A stretch of 8,802 bases of DNA from JAYGED01 sp046582565 (GTDB lineage Bacteria > Pseudomonadota > Alphaproteobacteria > JAAXGF01), in assembly GCA_046582565.1 (NCBI GenBank), contig JAYGED010000186.1, positions 1-8,802 on the forward strand, given 5' to 3'. The position numbers and the translations under genes are program-made. The notes under the pieces are model-generated. The model made no database searches, was not told the DNA's origin, and worked only from the letters and a program-made list of their open reading frames with translations. Positions within the stretch are counted from its first letter, which is position 1; every line of letters starts with the position of its first letter. Of this stretch, positions 5,314-8,802 are shown piece after piece.

Positions 5314-5636
5314 CAGACGTCCGCCGCCTTGGTGCGCAACGCGGCGACCCGCAAATCGATGTCTTCAACAGAGCAAACCCCGGCGTCGGTGATCAGGGAC
5401 TCGACCGAGCGCAGCCAGCGCTCGTAATAGGACGCAGCCAGATAGGCTGCCGGGTCGATGCGCTCGATGGCATGGCGTCCGGCATCCACATTGGCGCCGG
5501 GCACGATACTCTCGACCACGAAAGCGATGGCGAAGATGCGGCCCTCCCACGGCTGGTGAAACACCGCTTCTTCATGTTCGCCGCGCGGAACCGCACCGAA
5601 GCCGTGCATGCCGCCCATGTCGTGAATGCCATCCAT
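5313..5636 (-). CDS. nthB: Nitrile hydratase beta subunit, N-terminal half as a separate chain
   Basis: A 107-residue protein with the hallmark beta N-terminus MDGIHDMGGMHGFGAVPRGE, then AVFHQPWEGRIFAIAF, NVDAGRHAIERIDPAAYL and YYERWLRSVESLITDAGV. R54 in DAGRHAIERI aligns with beta Arg56 of the Rhodococcus enzyme (from memory), one of the two arginines that hold the oxidised claw cysteines. The chain ends where the linker of a full beta subunit would run, and its TGA overlaps the ATG of the C-terminal half. The frame itself changes at the junction, yet both parts look intact with sensible termini, so this is a gene split rather than decay. There is no convincing ribosome binding site. Translation probably depends on reinitiation across the short repeat before it. 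Confidence 0.88.
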   Translation of the reverse strand: MDGIHDMGGMHGFGAVPRGEHEEAVFHQPWEGRIFAIAFVVESIVPGANVDAGRHAIERIDPAAYLAASYYERWLRSVESLITDAGVCSVEDIDLRVAALRTKAADV

Positions 5637-5662
5637 GTCAGTTGGCCATGTCAGTTGGCCAT
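5637..5662 (-). repeat. Perfect 2 x 13-base tandem repeat between nitrile hydratase alpha and beta-N genes
   Basis: On the - strand ATGGCCAACTGAC occurs twice back to back (5662-5650 and 5649-5637), filling nearly the whole gap between the alpha stop (5666-5664) and the beta-N ATG. Each copy is a complete mini-frame, ATG GCC AAC TGA, one base away from the next ATG. This could pass terminating ribosomes along to the beta start, or be a duplication of the original start region. Confidence 0.75.
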
Positions 5663-5663
5663 A

Positions 5664-6254
5664 TCAGACCGCCGCCACGCCGATCATGCCGTCGCGGGTG
5701 ACCAGCGCCGCCAGGGCCTCATCATCCAGGCCGTCGCTGTCCGCCGGGCGCCGGGGCAGCACCAGATAGCGTATCTCGGCGCTCGAATCCCAGACCCGGA
5801 TCTCGGTCTCGTCGGGAATCACCAGATCGAACTCGGCGAGCACGGCGCGCGGCTCGCGCACCACCCGCGAGCGATAGGCGAAGCTCTTGTACCAGACCGG
5901 CGGCAGACCGAGCACCGGCCAGGGATAGCAGGAGCAGAGGGTGCAGACGACGACGTTATGGACCTCGGGGGTGTTCTCCACCACCACCATGTCCTCGCCC
6001 TGGATGCCGCTATAGCCGACATCGGCGATGGCCGCCGTCGCGTCATCGAGCAGCCGCGCCTTGAAGGCTTCATCGCTCCAGGCGCGGGCCACCACGGCGG
6101 CCCCGTTGCGCGGGCCGACGCGGTTCTCGTAAAGATCGACCATGACGTCGAGGGCGGCCGGATCGACCAGGCCCTTTTCGGCAAGAAGCTGCTCGATCGC
6201 CTTGACCCTGAGGGCGGCCTCGGATTCAGGCTTGTTGTGGTTGTGACCGGCCAT
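5664..6254 (-). CDS. nthA: Cobalt-type nitrile hydratase alpha subunit
   Basis: The catalytic subunit hydrates nitriles to amides in the cytoplasm using a non-corrin metal. The 196-residue length is normal for alpha (~200) and shorter than the ~243 of thiocyanate hydrolase gamma. The claw motif CTLCSC at 104-109 gives ligands C104, C107 and C109; the two latter are normally oxidised to sulfinate and sulfenate. Thr after the first Cys points to cobalt, where iron enzymes have Ser. The flanks YPWPVLGLPPVWYKSFAYRS and VVREPR, and the later ETEIRVWDSSAEIRYLVLP, are strongly conserved. The start ATG 6254 has AGGA about 7 bases ahead and follows the phosphatase stop by 8 bases. Substrate cannot be read from the sequence. 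The split beta allows a thiocyanate hydrolase or specialised nitrile hydratase role. Confidence 0.95.
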   Translation of the reverse strand: MAGHNHNKPESEAALRVKAIEQLLAEKGLVDPAALDVMVDLYENRVGPRNGAAVVARAWSDEAFKARLLDDATAAIADVGYSGIQGEDMVVVENTPEVHNVVVCTLCSCYPWPVLGLPPVWYKSFAYRSRVVREPRAVLAEFDLVIPDETEIRVWDSSAEIRYLVLPRRPADSDGLDDEALAALVTRDGMIGVAAV

Positions 6255-6262
6255 GCATGATC

Positions 6263-6859
6263 CTAACCCGTGTCGATACGCCCGACCAGCCCACCGCGCA
6301 GCAGATAGAAGGCGTCCTGTGGCTCTTCCTGGGCCAGGGTCTCGGCATGGTCGAGGCCGGCGTAGAGACCGCGCACCACGCGCCCTGTGCCACCGTGGGA
6401 AACGACGATGAGCGGCCGCTCAGGGTCGAGGCCGGCGAGCCAGTCGGCAACGCGCAAACCCACCATGGCGTAGCTCTCGCCGCCGCCGGGCGGCGCGTAG
6501 CCCCAATGATCGGCATGGCGCCGGGCCAGGGCGCCGGGGTCGCGGGCCTCGATCTCGGCCCGGGTCAGCCCGTCCCAGGCGCCCCAGGTTATTTCCTTGA
6601 TCCGCTCGTCAATGGCGATGGACTCCGGGTCGCGTCCCAGGGTGGATGCGATAATCGCCGCCGTGGCGAGGGTCCGCCCCAGAGGGCTCGCCAGCAGCTC
6701 GAAGCCGTCCACCCCAATATCGCGCAAGGTCTCGCCGACGGCCAGCGCCTGGGCCTCGCCGCGCGCCGTCAGGGGCGAATCAAGATGGCCCTGCATACGC
6801 CCGGCCTGGTTCCATTCGGTCTCGCCGTGGCGCACCAGATAGATCAACGAACCGCTCAC
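6263..6859 (-). CDS. Histidine phosphatase (phosphoglycerate mutase-like) family protein
   Basis: A 198-residue branch-1 histidine phosphatase. LVRHGETEWN at 8-17 holds the nucleophile H11 and R10; GHLDSPLTARGEAQA follows. ASPLGRTLATAA carries R62, KEITWGAWDG carries the acid residue E89, and VVSHGGTGR holds the second His, H155. All residues for phosphohistidine chemistry are present. The set fits small-molecule phosphatases such as GpmB-like or CobC-like proteins better than a glycolytic mutase. Start is GTG at 6859, overlapping the upstream dehydrogenase stop (GTGA), so expression is coupled; no good ribosome binding site is seen. Being next to an aldolase that may act on phosphorylated sugars suggests a sugar-phosphate substrate, which is a guess. 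Confidence 0.9.
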   Translation of the reverse strand: MSGSLIYLVRHGETEWNQAGRMQGHLDSPLTARGEAQALAVGETLRDIGVDGFELLASPLGRTLATAAIIASTLGRDPESIAIDERIKEITWGAWDGLTRAEIEARDPGALARRHADHWGYAPPGGGESYAMVGLRVADWLAGLDPERPLIVVSHGGTGRVVRGLYAGLDHAETLAQEEPQDAFYLLRGGLVGRIDTG

Positions 6860-8802
6860 CGGGGGGCCGCCGCGATATTGCCGCCATCGACTGTGAGGAT
6901 GGCGCCGCTGGTCTTGTTGGCCAGGGCCAGGGAGACGAAACCCTGGGCCACGTCCTCGACCTTGACCTCGCGCTTGAGCAGGTTGGACCCGGCGAGATAT
7001 TCAGCCACGGTCAGGCCCCGCGCCTGGGCGCGCGCATCAAGCATGCCGTCGCCGTAGAGCCCGGTGTTCACCCGGTCGGCATTGACCGCATTGGAGCGGA
7101 TGCCGTCGGCGCCGTAGTCGATGGCGTATTGCCGCATGAGGGCGATGAGTGCCGCTTTGGGCAGGCCGTAGGGGCCGAAGTCGGGGCCCGGGTTGAGCGG
7201 CTGCTTCGAGGCGTTAAACAGCAGACAACCGCCGGTTCCCTGGGCCAGCATGACCGTCACCGCGGCCTTGGCGACGCTCTGGTGGGCGAAGAAATTAAGC
7301 TCGAAACTCTGGCGCAGCACATCGTCGCCGACCTCGCCCATGCGCCCCTGCCAGGCGGCGCCGGCGTTGGAGATCAGGATATCGAGGCCGCCGAAATGCC
7401 CGCAGACTCGATCGATGGCCGCCTGCACCGCCTGGCCATCGGTCACATCGCAGGCCAGCCCCAGGCCGCCTATATCGCGCGCGGTCTCCGCCGCCGCATC
7501 GCCATCGAGATCGAGCAACGCCACTTCGGCGCCCTGGGCGGCGAAGGCCCGGGCGGTGGCGGCGCCGATGCCCTGGGCGGCGCCGGTGATCACCGCCACC
7601 TGACCGGCCAGGGCGGCGGTTTGCCCGCGGCCCAGCTTGGCCTGTTCGAGAGACCAGTATTCGACCTCGAACATCTCGGCTTCGGTAATCGACTCGAAGC
7701 TGCCGATGGCCTCGGCGTCGGTGATGACCGCAATGGCGTTCTCGGCGATGTCGGCGGCGATGCGCGCCGCCTTGGCGGAATAACCCGCCCCGAACAGGCC
7801 GAGCCCGGGCGCCAGCATGACCCGAGGCAGGGGGTCGAGAGCGGTCTGGCCGCTGTTATGGCGGACGAAATAGGCCTGATAGTCCGCCACATAATCCGCC
7901 AGCGCCGCTTTTGCGCGGGCCTCGAAATCACCGTCGGCCGGCGGCAGGATGAGCGGCGTATTCTTGGTGCGGATGGTGTGATCCGGGGTGACCACACCGA
8001 CCTTGGCGTAACGCTCAAGCTCGGCGCCGTCCACATAGGCGCGTACCTTATCGCCGCTGCGAAACTCTAGAATGAAGCGCTTATAGAGCCCCTCATCGCC
8101 GCCCCGGGGCTGGCTGGTGAGGCCGCGCAAGACCGGCGCGATGTCGTGGGGGCTGCGCGGCTTGGCGGGCAGGGCCGCCGATTTGAACGTCTTACGGGGG
8201 CCGCCCGCGAGATAGGCCTCGGCGCGCGACACCTGGGCGATCATCCGGCCATAAGCTTCGCGCGCGCATTCACCGAAGGTAAAAATCCCGTGCTTGAGCA
8301 GGATCAACCCCTCGAGGCCCGGATTGGCGTCGGCAATATCGGCGGCCGCCTTGGCCAGGGCAAAACCGGGCATGATGTAGGGCACCAGCGCCATGGTCTC
8401 GCCGAAGACCTCGGCGCAGCGCGCTGACCTCTCGGGCTGATCGGTTATCGAGAGCACCGCCGTGGCGTGAGTGTGGTCGATATAGACATGCGGCAGGAAG
8501 GCGTGCAGCAGGGTCTCGACGGACGGGTTCGGCGCGCTCGAATCGAGCAGGTTGAGGCGCTGGACATTGACCATATCCTCGTCGCTCAAGTGCTCGAGGC
8601 CGCGCAGCGCACGCAACGGTTCGAGGCGCACGGCGGGCAGGCCGGCGGGCTCGATATGCGCCATGTCCCAGCCCGATCCCTTGACGCAAAGCACATCGAC
8701 CGCCTCGCCCAGGGTATCGGCCTTACGGGTTTTGACCGACGTATTGCCGCCGCCGTGCAGCACCAGCCGGGGATCGGCCCCGAGCAGCCGCGAGGTATAG
8801 AC
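6856..8802 (-). CDS. Bifunctional class II aldolase / short-chain dehydrogenase (5' end missing)
   Basis: Two enzymes in one chain; 648 residues are visible, with the 5' end beyond the window. Numbering here starts at the window edge (VYTSRLLGADPRLVLHGGGNTS). The N-terminal part is a zinc class II aldolase/adducin domain: YIDHTHATAV with H110 and H112, and LLKHGIFTFG with H171. The C-terminal part is an NAD(P)-binding Rossmann SDR: TGAAQGIG (406-413), SNAG at about 478-481, catalytic S532, and Y545-x3-K549 in YGLPK, ending in ILTVDGGNIA. The layout matches the RhaD-aldolase/alcohol-dehydrogenase (YuxG-like) family, which splits rhamnulose 1-phosphate and oxidises the lactaldehyde. No rhamnose genes are visible, so the real sugar is open. 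The in-frame GTG at 8763 is not the start, because conserved sequence continues upstream. It leads the operon seen here. Confidence 0.93.
   Translation of the reverse strand, partial: VYTSRLLGADPRLVLHGGGNTSVKTRKADTLGEAVDVLCVKGSGWDMAHIEPAGLPAVRLEPLRALRGLEHLSDEDMVNVQRLNLLDSSAPNPSVETLLHAFLPHVYIDHTHATAVLSITDQPERSARCAEVFGETMALVPYIMPGFALAKAAADIADANPGLEGLILLKHGIFTFGECAREAYGRMIAQVSRAEAYLAGGPRKTFKSAALPAKPRSPHDIAPVLRGLTSQPRGGDEGLYKRFILEFRSGDKVRAYVDGAELERYAKVGVVTPDHTIRTKNTPLILPPADGDFEARAKAALADYVADYQAYFVRHNSGQTALDPLPRVMLAPGLGLFGAGYSAKAARIAADIAENAIAVITDAEAIGSFESITEAEMFEVEYWSLEQAKLGRGQTAALAGQVAVITGAAQGIGAATARAFAAQGAEVALLDLDGDAAAETARDIGGLGLACDVTDGQAVQAAIDRVCGHFGGLDILISNAGAAWQGRMGEVGDDVLRQSFELNFFAHQSVAKAAVTVMLAQGTGGCLLFNASKQPLNPGPDFGPYGLPKAALIALMRQYAIDYGADGIRSNAVNADRVNTGLYGDGMLDARAQARGLTVAEYLAGSNLLKREVKVEDVAQGFVSLALANKTSGAILTVDGGNIAAAPR

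Noticed and set aside
4947..6260. Long + strand open frame of 437 codons opposite the nitrile hydratase genes
   Set aside because: It is antisense to four well-recognised genes. Its translation is Arg/His/Gly/Asp-rich and low in structure, as expected of a GC-rich shadow frame.
7129..8070. + strand open frame of 313 codons opposite the aldolase/dehydrogenase
   Set aside because: Shadow of a strongly conserved gene; no domain pattern of its own.
8761..8763. GTG as the start of the aldolase/dehydrogenase
   Set aside because: Thirteen more in-frame codons to the window edge read VYTSRLLGADPRL, typical of the family, so the gene continues outside.
1..8802. tRNA, rRNA, CRISPR, insertion sequence or attachment site
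   Set aside because: Looked for spaced repeats, transposase motifs and cloverleaf ends on both strands; none seen by eye.

Overview
The window is GC-rich, densely packed bacterial chromosome. Its gene families and style (HisF/HisA, an AhpD-like protein, a TetR regulator with the MARPREFD-type start, a stand-alone cyclic-nucleotide-binding protein, a cobalt-type nitrile hydratase) suggest a proteobacterium, most likely an alphaproteobacterium. That placement is inference. I see no tRNA, rRNA, CRISPR array, insertion sequence or phage gene. Both ends of the window cut through genes.

Left block, + strand (1-2649): the 3' end of hisF, a gene fusing HisA, HisI and HisE in one 419-residue chain, and a ribokinase. 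hisF and the fusion overlap by ATGA, and the ribokinase follows after 29 bases. The fusion supplies three steps of histidine synthesis (HisE, HisI, HisA) and hisF supplies half of the next one. Its HisI-HisE part looks more like the fungal His4 protein, as I remember it, than like ordinary bacterial HisIE.

Middle block, - strand (2617-4600): a small cyclic-nucleotide-binding protein whose frame is broken at a run of five C, an AhpD/carboxymuconolactone-decarboxylase-like protein with a CxxC-x3-H centre and a good terminator behind it, and a TetR-type repressor. A matching GGAC-N6-GTCC dyad lies in front of both the repressor and the AhpD-like gene. This suggests a self-regulating redox or electrophile response unit.

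Right block, - strand (4610-8802): one tight operon, read right to left. It holds a two-domain class II aldolase/short-chain dehydrogenase (5' end off the window), a histidine phosphatase, nitrile hydratase alpha (cobalt claw CTLCSC), nitrile hydratase beta split into two genes, and the small activator that loads the metal. All junctions are overlaps or gaps of at most 27 bases. The split beta keeps both arginines known to contact the metal claw, one on each half, so a three-chain enzyme like thiocyanate hydrolase or toyocamycin nitrile hydratase is likely. No amidase is visible.

The most interesting points are the HisA-HisI-HisE fusion, the split nitrile hydratase with a 13-base tandem repeat between its genes, the TetR operator pair, and the restorable frameshift.
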